64,000 nucleotides of DNA from positions 7,688,001 through 7,752,000 of the forward strand of contig NZ_CP134609.1 in NCBI RefSeq assembly GCF_031844705.1, in the 5' to 3' direction. A program made the translations under genes and the position numbers. Numbering within the stretch: the stretch's first letter is position 1; every line of letters begins with the position of its first letter. Source of the stretch: Streptomyces sp. ITFR-16. Its GTDB lineage: Bacteria > Actinomycetota > Actinomycetes > Streptomycetales > Streptomycetaceae. Below the pieces are notes generated by a model. The model was not told the origin of the DNA. It saw only the letters and a list, made by a program, of their open reading frames with translations, and made no database searches. Of this stretch, positions 26,119 to 36,800 are shown one piece after another.

Positions 26119-26966
26119 GCCGCGTCGACGAACGGGGCCGGCACCTGGACCGGATCGCCGAGGTCCGGGCGGGCCGCCACGCCGAGAAGGTCGGCTACCC
26201 GATCGGCATCCGGGAGACCGAGGTCGTCCGCACCGTCGCGGTCGGCGCCGGTCTGCTGCGGGTGACCCTGGGCGGCCCCGGCACCCAGGGTTTCGAGGCG
26301 CACGCCCCCGACGAGCATGTGAAGCTGATCTTCCCGGACCCGGACGGCACGCTGCGGCTGCCCGAGCGCAACGGGACGATGCTGCGCTGGCCCCGGCCGG
26401 CGCTCACCTCGCGGGAATACACCGTGCGCCGCTACGACCCGGTCACGGGTGAGATCGACATCGACATCGCCGCGCACGAAGGCGGCCTCGCCGCGGACTG
26501 GGCGGCCGCGGTCGAACCGGGCGACACCATGCATGTCGCCGGGCCGCCCGGCGGGCTGATCGTCCCGCACACCTATGACCGCTATCTGCTCGCGGGCGAC
26601 ATCACCGCACTGCCCGCGATCGCCCGGTGGCTCGAGGAGCTGCCCAGGACCGCCAGGGGCTGGGCGTTCATCGAGGTCGTCGACGCGGCGGAGGAGATCG
26701 AGCTCTCCGCGCCCGAGGGTGTCGAGGTGCGCTGGCTGCACCGGGGTGAACTCCCGGCGGGCACCGGCGATCTGCTGGTGCGGTCCGTGACCGGGGTGAC
26801 CGTGCCCGAGGGGGAGCGGATGTATGTGTGGGTCGCGGGCGAGGCGGGGCAGATCAAGCCGCTGCGCCGCTGGGTCCGCGACGAACTGCGGCTGGAAAAG
26901 GCCGACCACGACATCACCGGTTACTGGAAGCGCGGCGTCGCCGACTTCGACGAGGACGACCACTGA
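26115..26966 (+). CDS. Siderophore-interacting protein (FAD-dependent ferric-siderophore reductase)
   Basis: A 283-residue SIP-family (ViuB/YqjH-like) reductase that releases iron from imported ferric siderophore in the cytoplasm. The FAD-binding block SREYTVRRYDP (RxYTxR type) is at about residue 103, followed by EIDIDIAAHE-GGLAADWA, PGDTMHVAGPPGG, and YLLAGDITALPAIARWLEELP. The C-terminal end WVAGEAGQIKPLRRWVRDELRL...DHDITGYWKRG is characteristic of the family. ATGA overlap with the carrier gene couples the two. It is probably expressed from iron box 2. Confidence 0.93.
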   Translation: MSRVDERGRHLDRIAEVRAGRHAEKVGYPIGIRETEVVRTVAVGAGLLRVTLGGPGTQGFEAHAPDEHVKLIFPDPDGTLRLPERNGTMLRWPRPALTSREYTVRRYDPVTGEIDIDIAAHEGGLAADWAAAVEPGDTMHVAGPPGGLIVPHTYDRYLLAGDITALPAIARWLEELPRTARGWAFIEVVDAAEEIELSAPEGVEVRWLHRGELPAGTGDLLVRSVTGVTVPEGERMYVWVAGEAGQIKPLRRWVRDELRLEKADHDITGYWKRGVADFDEDDH

Positions 26967-27032
26967 TCAACGGCCGGACGGGGAGTGGCGCGAGCCGTCA
27001 CTCCCTGGTTGTCCTGCCGAAAGGCCATCTAC

Positions 27033-27051
27033 TAAGGTGAGCCTTACCTAA
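27033..27051. promoter_or_regulatory. Iron box 3 (importer-NRPS-exporter operon)
   Basis: TAAGGTGAGCCTTACCTAA matches 15 of 19 consensus positions and is a good dyad by itself. It lies 19 bp before the ATG of the binding-protein gene, probably over the promoter of the long operon 27070-42231. Confidence 0.88.
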
Positions 27052-27069
27052 CTAGCAAGGAGTAACGGA

Positions 27070-28068
27070 ATGTCCATACGCAGATCGTCCGGCCTGGTCG
27101 GCGCCCTCTCGCTGGCCCTCGTACTGGCTGGATGCGGATCGTCGTCGGATGGGGGGTCGGACGCCTCGGACACGGCCAAGACCCGGGTGTTCGCCGCGGA
27201 CAACGGCAAGATCACCATCCCGGCGCACCCGAAGCGTGTGGTGGCCACCGGCTACGCCGTGCCCGCTCTGATCGAGGCCGACGCGCCGCTGGTCGGCATC
27301 TCGTCGTGGCAGCGCGGCGAGCCGCTGATGACGAAGGAAGACCTGGCCACGTACAAGAAGCTCACCAAGGTGGCCGGTGAGCAGGCGGCCGAGACGAACT
27401 ACGAGGCCGTAGCCGAGGCCGACCCCGATCTGATCGTCATCGGCGTGCCGGCCCCCGTGCTCGCCGACATCGACGTCAAGCGCCTGGAGTCCATTGCTCC
27501 CGTGGTGGCCATCGGTCCGAGCCTGCCCTCCGCCTGGCGCGACCTCTCGCGCAAGCAGTCCGACGCCGCCGGCGCGCTCAAGCAGTTCGACGCCGCCAAG
27601 AAGACGTACGAGACCAAGGCCGCCGGTCTGGCCGACAAGTACAAGAGCGTGCTGCCGAAGCTCAAGCTGGGTCACGTCGGCGCGTACGGCGACGCCGCCA
27701 AGGGCACCTTCCAGCGCGAGTTCAACGGCTCCTGGGGCACCAACATCGCCGAGGACCTCGGCGCGAAGTACTACGGCAAGGTCAAGAAGCCCGGCCCCGG
27801 TTCGCAGGCGGTCAGCGAGTACCCCTCCATCGAGGAGCTTCCGGCCGCGCTCCGTGAGGCCGACGCCATCACCTACTCGGTCAACGCCGACGGCAGCGTC
27901 CCGAAGTCCGTCCAGTACGTCCTGGACTCCAAGCTCTGGAAGAACCTGCCCGCCGTCAAGGCCGGCAAGACCTTCCCGCTCCGCTACACCGAGGCGGCGA
28001 CCTACGGGGAAGCGCTGAAGACCCTGGACGCGATCGACGAGTCGCTCGCTCCGCTGCTGAAGCGGTGA
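27070..28068 (+). CDS. Ferric-siderophore ABC transporter substrate-binding lipoprotein
   Basis: A 332-residue lipoprotein of the FepB/FecB type. A signal sequence ends in the lipobox LAGCG (Cys at about 21), so it is anchored to the outer face of the membrane. ITIPAHPKRVVATGYAVPALIEADAPLVGISSW and EADPDLIVIGVP are the usual cobalamin/Fe3+-siderophore binding-protein motifs. AAGGAG precedes the ATG. The next gene begins with GTGA overlapping its stop. Control by iron box 3 and the siderophore context point to uptake of the locus product. Confidence 0.95.
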   Translation: MSIRRSSGLVGALSLALVLAGCGSSSDGGSDASDTAKTRVFAADNGKITIPAHPKRVVATGYAVPALIEADAPLVGISSWQRGEPLMTKEDLATYKKLTKVAGEQAAETNYEAVAEADPDLIVIGVPAPVLADIDVKRLESIAPVVAIGPSLPSAWRDLSRKQSDAAGALKQFDAAKKTYETKAAGLADKYKSVLPKLKLGHVGAYGDAAKGTFQREFNGSWGTNIAEDLGAKYYGKVKKPGPGSQAVSEYPSIEELPAALREADAITYSVNADGSVPKSVQYVLDSKLWKNLPAVKAGKTFPLRYTEAATYGEALKTLDAIDESLAPLLKR

Positions 28069-29087
28069 CCGTCGCGGGCCGCGCGCCCCGGGCGGCGAAA
28101 ACCCGTCGGGCCGTGCCGCAGGCCGGCCTGCTCGTCGGCGGACTGATCCTGCTGGCCGCCGTCGCCGTGCTGAGCATGGGCGTCGGGGCCCGCCACGTTC
28201 CTCCCTCGGAAGTCGTGCGGGCACTGCTGGACTTCCGGGGGACCGATGACCAGGTGATCGTCCGCGACGTCCGGGCGCCGCGCGCGCTGCTGGCCGTCGC
28301 GGTCGGCGCCGCCCTCGCGGTGGCCGGCTCCCTGATCCAGACGCTCGCCCGCAATCCGCTGGCCGAGCCCGGCATCCTCGGCGTCACCGCGGGCGCCGGG
28401 TTCGCCGTCACCGTCGGCTCGGCGCTCGGCCTGGCCACCGGCCAGGCGGGCGAACTGGGCTTCGCGGTCGTCGGCTCCGTCCTCGCGGCCCTGCTGGTCG
28501 CCGCGGTCGGACAGCGCTCGCCCCTGCGCCTCGTGCTCACCGGGGTCGCCCTCACCGCGATCCTGGGCGGCGTCGCGCTGGGCATGCGGCTGATGCTCCC
28601 GGATGTCTTCGACACCTACCGGTTCTGGTCGGTCGGCTCGCTGGCCGGCCGCGAACAGGCCCCGCTGGCGCTGCCGTTGACCGCGATCGGGGTGTGCCTG
28701 CTCGGGGCGGTGCTGCTGAGCAGGGCGCTCAACGCCCTCACCCTGGGCGAGAGCGTGGCCCAGACGCTCGGCGCGAGCGTGGGCCGGGTCCGGGGCGCCG
28801 CCCTCGTCCTGATCACCGTGCTCAGCGGGGCGGCGACCGCCGTCGCGGGACCGATCCTGTTCGTCGGGCTGATCGTGCCCCACCTCGCCCGCAAGCCGGC
28901 GGCCGGCTCGGTGCCCTGGCTCATCCTCTACACGATGGTGCTGGGCCCGATCCTGCTGCTCGGCGCCGACATCGCCTCCCGGGTACTGCTGCCCACCGGC
29001 GAGGTGCCGGTGGCCATCGTGACCGCCTTCCTCGGCGGACCCATGCTGATCTGGGCCGTCCGCCGCTACGGAGCTGGTTCGCTGTGA
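28065..29087 (+). CDS. FecCD-family siderophore permease 1
   Basis: A 340-residue membrane permease with about nine to ten helices. RAPRALLAVAVGAALAVAGSLIQTLARNPLAEPGILGVTAGAGF is the typical FecCD N-terminal signature (shown in parts: RNPLAEPGILG). Near the C-terminus, GPILFVGLIVPHLAR is the conserved ATPase-contact loop. It starts with GTG overlapping the lipoprotein stop by 4 nt and is itself followed by a 4-nt GTGA overlap. It forms a heterodimer channel with the next gene product. Confidence 0.95.
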   Translation: MTVAGRAPRAAKTRRAVPQAGLLVGGLILLAAVAVLSMGVGARHVPPSEVVRALLDFRGTDDQVIVRDVRAPRALLAVAVGAALAVAGSLIQTLARNPLAEPGILGVTAGAGFAVTVGSALGLATGQAGELGFAVVGSVLAALLVAAVGQRSPLRLVLTGVALTAILGGVALGMRLMLPDVFDTYRFWSVGSLAGREQAPLALPLTAIGVCLLGAVLLSRALNALTLGESVAQTLGASVGRVRGAALVLITVLSGAATAVAGPILFVGLIVPHLARKPAAGSVPWLILYTMVLGPILLLGADIASRVLLPTGEVPVAIVTAFLGGPMLIWAVRRYGAGSL

Positions 29088-30079
29088 AGACGCTCGGACC
29101 GAGGACCGAACGCCGCACGGTGGTCCTCGTGGTGGTACTCGTCGCCCTGATGCTGGGCCTGGGCCTGCTGGGGCTGTGTTACGGGGCGTCATGGTCGTCC
29201 CCCAGCCGGGTGTTCGCCGTGCTGACCGGCTCGGAGCACTCCGTGGTGATCCGGGACTGGCGGCTGCCGCGCGTGCTGGCCGGAGTCGTCTTCGGCCTCG
29301 CGCTCGGGGTGGCGGGGGCGATCTTCCAGAACCTCACCCGCAACCCGATGGGCAGCCCGGATGTCATCGGCCTCGACGCCGGCGCCTACACCGGAGCCCT
29401 GGTCGCCATCACCGTCCTGTCCGGCACCTCCGCGCAACTGGCCGTCGGCTCGGTGCTCGGCGGACTCGTCGTCGCGGCCGCGATCTATCTGCTCTCGCTC
29501 GAACACGGCTTCTCCGGGCTGCGGCTGGTGGTGATCGGCATCGCGGTCAACGCGATGGTGACCGCGATCAACTCATGGATCGTGCTGCGCTCCGAGCTGG
29601 AGGTGGCGATCGCCGCCGTCGGCTGGAGCGCCGGTTCGCTCAACGGTGTGGGCTGGGACGACCTGGGCATCCCGTTCGCGGTCATCGCCGTCCTGCTGAT
29701 CCTGATGACCGCACGGGCCCACGCCATGCACCAGGCCTCCCTCGGTGACGCCGTCGCCGTCACCACCGGGGTCGGTCTCGACCGGCTGCGGCTGCTCATG
29801 GTGCTGGTCGGCGTCGGCTGCACGGCCACGGTGACGGCGGTGGCCGGGCCGATCGCGTTCATCGCGCTGGCCGCCCCGCAGATCGGGCGCAGGCTCGCCG
29901 GAGCGGCCGGAGTGCCGCTGCTCCCGGCCGCGCTGACCGGGGCGGTGCTCCTCCAGGGCGCCGACCTGATCGCCCAGATGCTGCTGGCGCCCGTCGCGCT
30001 GCCCGTCGGCGTGGTGAGCACCGCGATCGGCGGTTGCTATCTGATCTGGCTGCTGACCAAGGAGGTGAGGCGCGCGTGA
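29084..30079 (+). CDS. FecCD-family siderophore permease 2
   Basis: A 331-residue membrane permease paralogous to the preceding gene. It contains RLPRVLAGVVFGLALGVAG, NLTRNPMGSPDVIGLDAGAY and, near the C-terminus, AGPIAFIALAAPQIGRRLAG, the ATPase-contact loop. About nine membrane segments are visible. GTG at 29084 overlaps the previous stop, and the stop overlaps the GTG of the ATPase gene. Together with permease 1 it is the FepD/FepG-like pair. Confidence 0.95.
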   Translation: MKTLGPRTERRTVVLVVVLVALMLGLGLLGLCYGASWSSPSRVFAVLTGSEHSVVIRDWRLPRVLAGVVFGLALGVAGAIFQNLTRNPMGSPDVIGLDAGAYTGALVAITVLSGTSAQLAVGSVLGGLVVAAAIYLLSLEHGFSGLRLVVIGIAVNAMVTAINSWIVLRSELEVAIAAVGWSAGSLNGVGWDDLGIPFAVIAVLLILMTARAHAMHQASLGDAVAVTTGVGLDRLRLLMVLVGVGCTATVTAVAGPIAFIALAAPQIGRRLAGAAGVPLLPAALTGAVLLQGADLIAQMLLAPVALPVGVVSTAIGGCYLIWLLTKEVRRA

Positions 30080-30861
30080 CCGCACGCCTGACAGCGCGGG
30101 AGCTCACCCTGCGCTACGGAGACCGGGTCGTGTCCACACGGCTCAGCCTCGACATCCCCGACGGGGCGTTCACCGCCATCGTCGGCCCCAACGCCTGCGG
30201 AAAATCAACCCTGTTGAGCGCACTGGTCCGGCTGCTCCGGCCGGCCTCCGGGCAGGTGGAACTCGACGGACGCGAGGTCGGCGGCTACGCCACCAAGGCC
30301 CTGGCCAGACAACTCGGCTTCCTGCCGCAGGACCCGCTGGCGCCCGAGGACATCAAGGTCCGCCAACTGGTGGGCCGGGGACGGTTCCCGCACCAGTCGA
30401 TGCTGGCGCTCTGGTCGGCCGAGGACAAGGAGGCGGTCGACGAGGCGATGGCCGCCGCCGGTGTCGAGGACCTCGGCGAACGCCCCGTGCAGGAACTGTC
30501 CGGCGGACAGCGGCAACGGGTGTGGATGGCCATGGTCCTCGCCCAGCAGACGCCCTACCTGCTCCTGGACGAACCCACGTCCTTCCTGGACATCACCCAC
30601 CAGTACCAACTGCTCGGCCTGCTGGCCAGGCTGCGCAACGAGGGCCGCACCGTGGTCGCGGTCCTGCACGACATCAACCAGGCCTGCCGCTTCGCCGACC
30701 ACCTGATCGCCATGAAGGGCGGCACGGTGATCGCCGAGGGAGACCCCGGGGACATCGTGGACGCCGCCCTCATCAAGGACGTCTTCGACCTGCCGAGCGT
30801 CATCGTCCCCGACCCCGTGACCGGCACACCGATGATCGTTCCCACCCTTCAAGGAGAGTAA
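30076..30861 (+). CDS. Ferric-siderophore ABC transporter ATPase
   Basis: A 261-residue ATPase of the FepC/FhuC type. Walker A GPNACGKST is at 37-45, the signature is LSGGQRQRVWMAMVLAQQ, Walker B LLLDEPTSFLDITHQ, and the switch histidine is in VLHDINQACRFADH. GTG at 30076 overlaps the permease stop, and the NRPS gene starts one base after its stop. It energises uptake of the ferric siderophore. Confidence 0.96.
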   Translation: MTARLTARELTLRYGDRVVSTRLSLDIPDGAFTAIVGPNACGKSTLLSALVRLLRPASGQVELDGREVGGYATKALARQLGFLPQDPLAPEDIKVRQLVGRGRFPHQSMLALWSAEDKEAVDEAMAAAGVEDLGERPVQELSGGQRQRVWMAMVLAQQTPYLLLDEPTSFLDITHQYQLLGLLARLRNEGRTVVAVLHDINQACRFADHLIAMKGGTVIAEGDPGDIVDAALIKDVFDLPSVIVPDPVTGTPMIVPTLQGE

Positions 30862-30862
30862 G

Positions 30863-33800
30863 TTGAGCCCCGCAAGCGTGTCCCCGGACGACCTCCTGGC
30901 CCTGACCAGTGCCCAGTTGGGCATCTGGAACGCGCAGCGCCTCGAACCCGAATCGCCGTACTACGTGGTCGGCGACGTGGTGGAGATATCCGGCAGCGAA
31001 CCGGTCGACGTGGCCGCGCTCGCGGAGGCGGTCCGCGCCACCACCGAAGAGGCCGAGACCCTCCGGCTGCGGGTGTACGACACCCCGGACGGGCCGCGCC
31101 AGGCGGTGAGCGGCCAACCGGTCGCACCGCCCCCGGTGGTCGACGTCAGCGACGCGGCCGACCCCGCCGCCGCGGCCCAGGCGCTCGTCGACGCCGAACG
31201 GGCCCGGACCGCCGAGGCCTGCCGGGGCATGACCGACCGGGTCCTGTACTCACGTACCGTCATCAAGCTCTCCGACCGCGAGGTCTGGTACACCCAGCTC
31301 GGCCACCACCTGATCTTCGACGGCTACACCGCCGCGATGCTCGCCCGGCGCACCGCCGCCCGCTACACCGCCCTGGTCCGCGGCACCGAGCCGCCGCGCT
31401 CGACCTTCGGCACCTTCGCCCCTCTCGTCGCCGCCGACCGGGAGTACCGCGACAGCGAGCGGTTCACCGAGGACCGCGCCTACTGGGTGGAGCGGTTCAC
31501 CCCGCTGCCCGACCTCGGCGCCGCCGACGACCCCGACGCCTCGGACGAGCCCGGCCGCACCCTGACCGCACGCGCCGTCGTCTCTCCGCAGGAGACGGCC
31601 CGGCTGCGGGAGTTCGCCGAGAAGGAGGGCGTCACCTGGGGCGAGGCGCTGATCGCGGGCTACGCCGCCTTCCTGCACCGCATGCTCGGCCGCACCGACG
31701 TGGTCTTCGCCCTGCCGCTCATGTGCCGGGTGGCCTCGGCCGAGCTGCGCACCCCCTCCATGGCCGTCAACGTGCTGCCGCTGCGGGTCACCGTGCGCGG
31801 CGGGGACGGGCTCGGGGAGCTGAGCCGGCGGGTCGCCTCCGCCATGCGCGAGATGCGTGAACACCAGCGCTACCGGGGCGAGGACCTGCCCCGCGACCTC
31901 GGCGTGCCCGGCGCGGGCGCGCTGCTGCACGGACGCGGCATCAACCTCAAGGCATTCGACCTCGCCCTCGACTTCGCCGGTGCCGGCGGCGTCATGCGCA
32001 ATGTCGCGGGCGGCCCGCCCGAGGACATGGGCCTGAGCGTCCTGCCGACCCGCGACGGCGGGCTGCTGCTCGGCTTCGAGGTCGACTCCCGGACCAAGGA
32101 CCAGGCCGCCGTCGACAGCCTGATGTCGGGCCTGCGCGCCCTGCTCGCCGGGCTGACCGAGGGCCGCCCCGTCGGCCGGATCGCCCTGGCCGAGGACGTG
32201 GCACGGCTGCGGGCCGACTGGTGCCCGCCGGCCCTGCCCGGCACCCCCGTCGACGTACCGGCCGCCTTCGCGTCGATGGCCGCGGTGGACCCGGGGCGCA
32301 CGGCCCTGGTCTGCGGCGACGAGCGGCTGTCCGCCGCGGCGCTCGCGGAGCGGGTGCACCGGCTGGCCCGTGCGCTGCGGGCACGGGGGATCGGACCCGA
32401 CGACGTCGTGGCCCTCGCCCTGCCCCGCTCCGCCGACTCCGTGGTCGCCCTGCTCGCGGTACTGGACGCGGGCGCCGCCTTCCTCCCGCTGGACGCCGCC
32501 TACCCGCCCGAGCGGCTGCGCGAGCTGATCGACGACACCCGCCCCGCGCTGGTCCTGACCGCCGGCGCCGTCGACGGACTCCCGTGGACCACCCTGCTCG
32601 ACGAGGCCGCCGGGCGGTCCGCAGCGCCCCTGGCCGAGGACGAACTGGCCGCGCCGCGCCACCCCGAGCACCTCGCCTACGTCATCCACACCTCCGGCTC
32701 CACCGGCCGCCCCAAGGGCGTGCTCGGCCGCGTCGGCGGCCTGGCCGCGCTGCTGCACCACCAGCGCGCCACCGTCGTCACGGAGGCCGAACGGGCGACG
32801 GGCCGCCGGCTGCGCGTCGCGCACACCTACTCGTTCGCCTTCGACTCCGCCTTCGACCACCTGGTCTGGCTGCTGTGCGGGCACGAACTGCACGTGTACG
32901 ACACCGAGACGGCCCGCGACGCCGACGCCCTGCTCGCCGCGTACACCCGCGACGGCATCGACATCGTCGACACCACCCCGTCGATGGCCGCGCCCCTGAT
33001 CGACGCCGGGCTCCTGGACCTGCGCCCGGCCCTCCTGGTGCTCGGCGGCGAGGCCACCCCGCCCGCCCTGTGGCGGCGCGTCGCCGAGTCCGGGATCACC
33101 GCACGCAACATCTACGGGCCCACCGAAGCGACCGTCGACAGCACCACCGCCCGGATCGAGGGCGACGAGCCGACAATCGGCCACCCCCTCGCCGGCACCC
33201 GGATCCACCTGCTGGACAGCGCGCTCCAGCCGGTCCCGCACGGCCGGCCCGGCGAGCTGTACCTCGCCGGACCGCACCTGGCCCGCGGCTACCTCGGCAG
33301 GCCAGGCGCGAGCGCCGAACGCTTCGTCGCCGACCCCTTCGGCGCACCGGGGGACCGGATGTACCGCACCGGCGACCTCGCCCGCTGGATACCGGGCCGG
33401 GGCCTGGAGTACCTGGGCCGGGGCGACGGACAGGTCAAGATCCGCGGCCACCGCATCGAGACCGGCGAGGTCGAGGCCGCCCTGTCCGCCGTGCCCGGAG
33501 TGACCGCGTCCGCCGCCCGGGTGCGCTCCTCCCGGCTCGTCGGATACATCGTGTCCGCCTCCGTCACCGGCGACGAGGCGCGCGCCCACCTCGCCGCGCG
33601 GCTGCCCGAGCACATGGTGCCCTCGGCCGTGGTCGTCCTGACCCGGCTGCCCCTCACCCCCAACGGCAAGCTCGACCGCGCCGCCCTGCCCGCACCCGCC
33701 TTCTCCGGCACCGGCCGGGAGCCGTCCACCAACCGCGAACGGCTGCTCTGCGAGGTCCTGGCCGACGCACTCGACGTCGAACGCGTCAGTGTCGACGACG

Positions 33801-36800
33801 ACTTCTTCGCCCTCGGCGGCGACAGCATCACCGCGATCACCGTCAGCAGCCGGCTGCGGGCGCTCGGCATCGGGCTGCGGCCACGCGATCTGCTGGCCCG
33901 CCGCAGCTTCGCCGCGCTGGCCGCCTCCGCCACCCTCCTCGCCGATTCGCCCGAACCGGCGGACGACCCCATCGGGCCGGTGCCCGCCCCGCCCATCGTG
34001 CGCGGCCTGCTCGACCCGCATCCGGACGTGGACACCGTCGCCGGGTACGCGCAGTGGACCGCCCTCAGCATCGACGCACTCGACCACGGTGCGCTCGTCA
34101 AGGGGGTGCAGACCGTCCTCGACCACCACGACGCCCTGCGCCTGCGGGTCGCCGACGGCCTGGAGGTCCTGCCCCGGGGCCTGGTGCGGGCCGTCGTGGA
34201 CGAGGTCCACGACGACGACGTGACCGCGCTGGCCGAGCGGCTCGCCGGCCAGCTCGACCCCCGGTCGGGCGACCTGCTCCGCGTGACCCTGCTGCGCACC
34301 GGCGACGGCACGCCCGACCGGCTGGTCGTCGTCGTGCACCACCTCGCCATGGACGGCGTCTCCTGGCGCGTCCTGCTCCCCGACCTGCACACCGCCTGCA
34401 CCGGTGGCACGCTCGAACCCGTCGGCACCTCCTGGCGGCGGCACGCCACGCTCCTCGCCGAACAGGGCAGGACAGGCGCCCGGCGCGGCGAGCTCGACCA
34501 CTGGCGGACCGCCCTCGCCGCCGCCTCCCGGCTCGGCGCCCGCCCCCTGGACCAGTCCCGCGACACGGTCTCCACCGCCCACCGGTCGGTCACCGTCGCC
34601 TCGGCCGAGGCGACCGAGGCCCTGCTGACCACCCTGCCCGCCGCCTACCGCGCCGGGGTCGACGAGGTGCTGCTCGCCGCGCTCGTCCTCGCCCTGCGCG
34701 GCTGGGGCCTGCGCGACGACGCGGTGACCGTCTCCATGGAGGGCCACGGCCGCGAACACCTCGACCTGTCCCGCACCGTCGGCTGGTTCACCAGCGAGTA
34801 CCCGGTCCGGGTGCCCGCGTCCGACGACGTCGGCCGGACGCTGCGCGCCGCCAAGGAGGCCCGGCGCGCCGTCCCCGACGGCGGCGTCGGCTACGGCGTC
34901 CTGCGCCACCTCGACCCGGAGGCCGGACCCGGACTGGCGGCCACCCCGCCGCCGGACGTCCTGCTCAACTACCTGGGCCGGTTCGCCCCGCTGTCCGCGT
35001 CCGGCTGGAGCCTGCCGGAGCACGACGCCTTCTCGGTGACCGAACCCGCCGCCAAGGCCCTGGAACAGGTGCTGGCCCTCAACTGCTTCGTCCACGAGGG
35101 CGACGAGCCGCGCCTCGCCGTCGAATGGACCGCCGCGACCGAGGTCCTCGGCGCCGAGGCCGTGAGCCGCCTCCAGCAGTCCTGGGCCGCCGCGCTCGAC
35201 GCCCTGGCCGCGCACGCCCTGCACACCGCGGGCGGACTCACCCCGTCCGACCTCCCGCTGGTCGGCCTCGACCAGGACGCCATCGACGCCCTCGAACGCA
35301 CCGGCCGCCTCAGCGACGTCCTGCCCGCCACCCCGCTCCAGGTCGGGCTGTCCTTCCACACGATGGTCCGGGACGACGAGGACACCGATGTCTATGTCGT
35401 GCAGGCCGTGACCACCCTGGCCGGCGAGCTGGAGCCGGACCGGATGGCCCGGGCCGCGCACGAACTGCTGCGCCGCCACCCGGCCCTGCGCGTGTACCTG
35501 GGCACCGCCGGGGACGAGGTGGTGCAGGTGATCCCCGCCGATGTCGCCCTCGACTGGCGCCAGGACGACCGCTTCCCCGAAGCCGCGCGCGCCGATCTGG
35601 AGCGCCCCTTCGACCCGTCCCGGCCGCCGCTCATCCGCTTCCTGCTCTCCCGCGTCGGCCCCGCCGAGCACAAGCTGGTCATCACCAACCACCACGCCCT
35701 GCTCGACGGCTGGTCGATGCCCCTGGTCGGCCGCACCCTGCTCGCCCTGTACGCCGAGCTGAGCGGCGGCCCCGCCGCACCCGCCTCCCCGCCGCTGTCG
35801 GAGTACTTCCGCTGGCTGGCGGACCGCGACAAGGACGCGTCGCTCGCCGCCTGGCGGGAGGCGCTGGCCGGTGTGGACGACGCGACCCGGCTGGCACCCG
35901 CCGCCACCGGCAGCGGCGTCGAGCGGCCCGGCCGCGAAACCGTCGCGCTGGGGGTCGAGTTCAGCGACCGGCTGCGCACCTTCGCCCGCGAACAGGGCGT
36001 CACCCTCACCACCGTGCTCCAGACGGCGTGGGGCCTGCTCCTCGGCAGGCTCACCGGCCGCCGCGACGTCGTGTTCGGCTGCCCGGTCTCCGGCCGGCCC
36101 GCCGAGGTCGACGGCGTCGAGTCGATGATCGGCCAGCTCGGCACCACCGTCCCGGTACGGGTCCGGCACAGCCAGGACCGCACCGTGCGCGACCTCATGG
36201 CACAGGTGCACGCCGAGAGCGTCGCCCTGGCCGAGCACCACCACGTCGGCCTGCCAGAGATCCAGCGGGCGGTCGGCATCGGTGAACTCTTCGACACCAT
36301 GCTGGTCATGGAGAACTTCCCGCTCTCCAGCCGCAAGCGCACCCCCCTCGCCCCCGGTCTCGAACTCGCCGGCGTCGACATCACCGACGCCACCCACTAC
36401 GCCCTGACCGTCATCGTGATCCCCGACGAGGAGATCACCATCGGCCTCGGCTACCAGCCGCGCGCCTTCGACGCGGCGACCGTGCGCGACTACGGCCGCT
36501 GGCTGCACCACCTCCTGCGCGAGATCGTCGACGACCCCGCCAGGCCCGCACTCCGGCTGCCCGCGCTCGACCCCGACGAGCGCGCCCTGATGCTCCGTAC
36601 CGGCACCGAGATCGTCGCCGCCAAGGACCGGGGCCACTGGCTGGAGGAGTTCGCCGCCTGGGTGCGGCGCAAGCCCGGTGCCGAGGCCCTGGTCTGCCGC
36701 GACCGTAGCCTCAGCTACGAGGAGCTGGACCGGCAGGCCAACCGGCTGGCCCACGCGCTGATCGCGCGCGGGGTACGGCCGCAGGACCCGGTCGCGGTGC

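Noticed and set aside
26967..27032. Possible hairpin GGAGTG...CACTCC considered as a terminator after the SIP gene
   Set aside because: The stem is short and interrupted, so it is not reported as a feature.
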